The position numbers were made by a program, and so were the translations under genes. Shown piece after piece: positions 63,906-64,000 of a stretch of DNA of 64,000 bases; within the stretch, counting starts at the first letter, position 1; every line of letters begins with the position of its first letter. This stretch comes from Bacillota bacterium. Lineage in GTDB: Bacteria > Bacillota > Clostridia > Oscillospirales > Ruminococcaceae. The DNA lies in NCBI GenBank assembly GCA_029572815.1, contig JAKPUQ010000004.1, positions 62,001-126,000 on the forward strand, given 5' to 3'. The notes under the pieces are model-generated. The model did not search any database. It was given only the letters and a program-made list of their open reading frames with translations, and was not told the DNA's origin.

Positions 63906-63932
63906 TTTAAATCATAATTTAACGCAAGCGCT

Positions 63933-63991
63933 AATAGTGATTAGTGCATAGTGGTTAGTGATTAGTTAATGTGTTCGCTGCGCTCACATTA
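63933..63991. repeat. Short intergenic repeats at the window end
   Basis: TAGTGATTAGT occurs at 63935-63945 and 63956-63966, and an inverted repeat TAATGTG/CACATTA spans 63967-63991. It probably continues beyond the window. Confidence 0.5.
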
Positions 63992-64000
63992 TTTAAATAA

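Overview
The window looks like a chromosome segment from an anaerobic, plant-fibre-degrading Firmicute close to Ruminococcus, probably R. flavefaciens or a near relative. Four secreted proteins end in dockerin modules. One has a fused pectate lyase layout (PL1, PL9, a CBM77-like domain, dockerin) that matches an R. flavefaciens cellulosomal enzyme. MurE carries the meso-diaminopimelate signature. Spacing between -35 and -10 boxes is almost always 17 bp. No rRNA, CRISPR array, prophage or transposase was seen.

Layout. Positions 1-660 hold spoVG; a YfhO-type membrane protein and a NUDIX hydrolase follow on the minus strand (661-3728). Positions 3918-6783 hold a cysteine desulfurase, a membrane protein and thiI, which together fit tRNA 4-thiouridine synthesis. 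Positions 6854-11412 hold pncC/cinA, two class B sortases and a secreted SpoIID-type protein whose catalytic domain appears circularly permuted. Positions 11834-26112 are the division and cell-wall cluster: mraZ, rsmH, ftsL, pbpB/spoVD, murE, mraY, ftsW, murG, an alpha/beta hydrolase, murA, ftsQ, ftsZ. murF and murD are absent from it. A DivIVA-like coiled-coil protein with a structured leader, a sigma factor, a zinc-ribbon protein and RNA/ribosome maintenance genes (a TrmK-Nif3 fusion, RlmA-like, RqcH) follow, then an alkyladenine glycosylase and an AraC regulator.

Positions 35127-38160 hold a VTC-domain protein, a DUF4956 membrane protein and a Cthe_2159-type lipoprotein. After this come a candidate small RNA with a C-rich loop, a ribbon-helix-helix regulator, clpB, HU and a histone-H1-like basic protein. 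Positions 43184-60855 are the glycan-degradation region: a dockerin/Ig protein, the PL1/PL9 pectate lyase, a CBM35-GH26 mannanase with dockerin, a GH3 lipoprotein, a GH43 protein with dockerin and a LacI-like sensor fused to GGDEF, mixed with a thioesterase, cardiolipin synthase and an acetyltransferase. The window closes with radA, a lipoprotein and a small C39-like protein.

Four genes (murA, the pectate lyase, the sensor-GGDEF, GH43) are broken at G/C homopolymers, five sites in all; the pectate lyase also has an in-frame TGA. Coding similarity resumes in another frame each time, so read errors are at least as likely as true gene decay. The most novel-looking items are the permuted SpoIID domain, the TrmK-Nif3 fusion, the C-rich-loop small RNA, a tRNA-like element at 28772-28838, and phased GGTGAAA repeats before mraZ.
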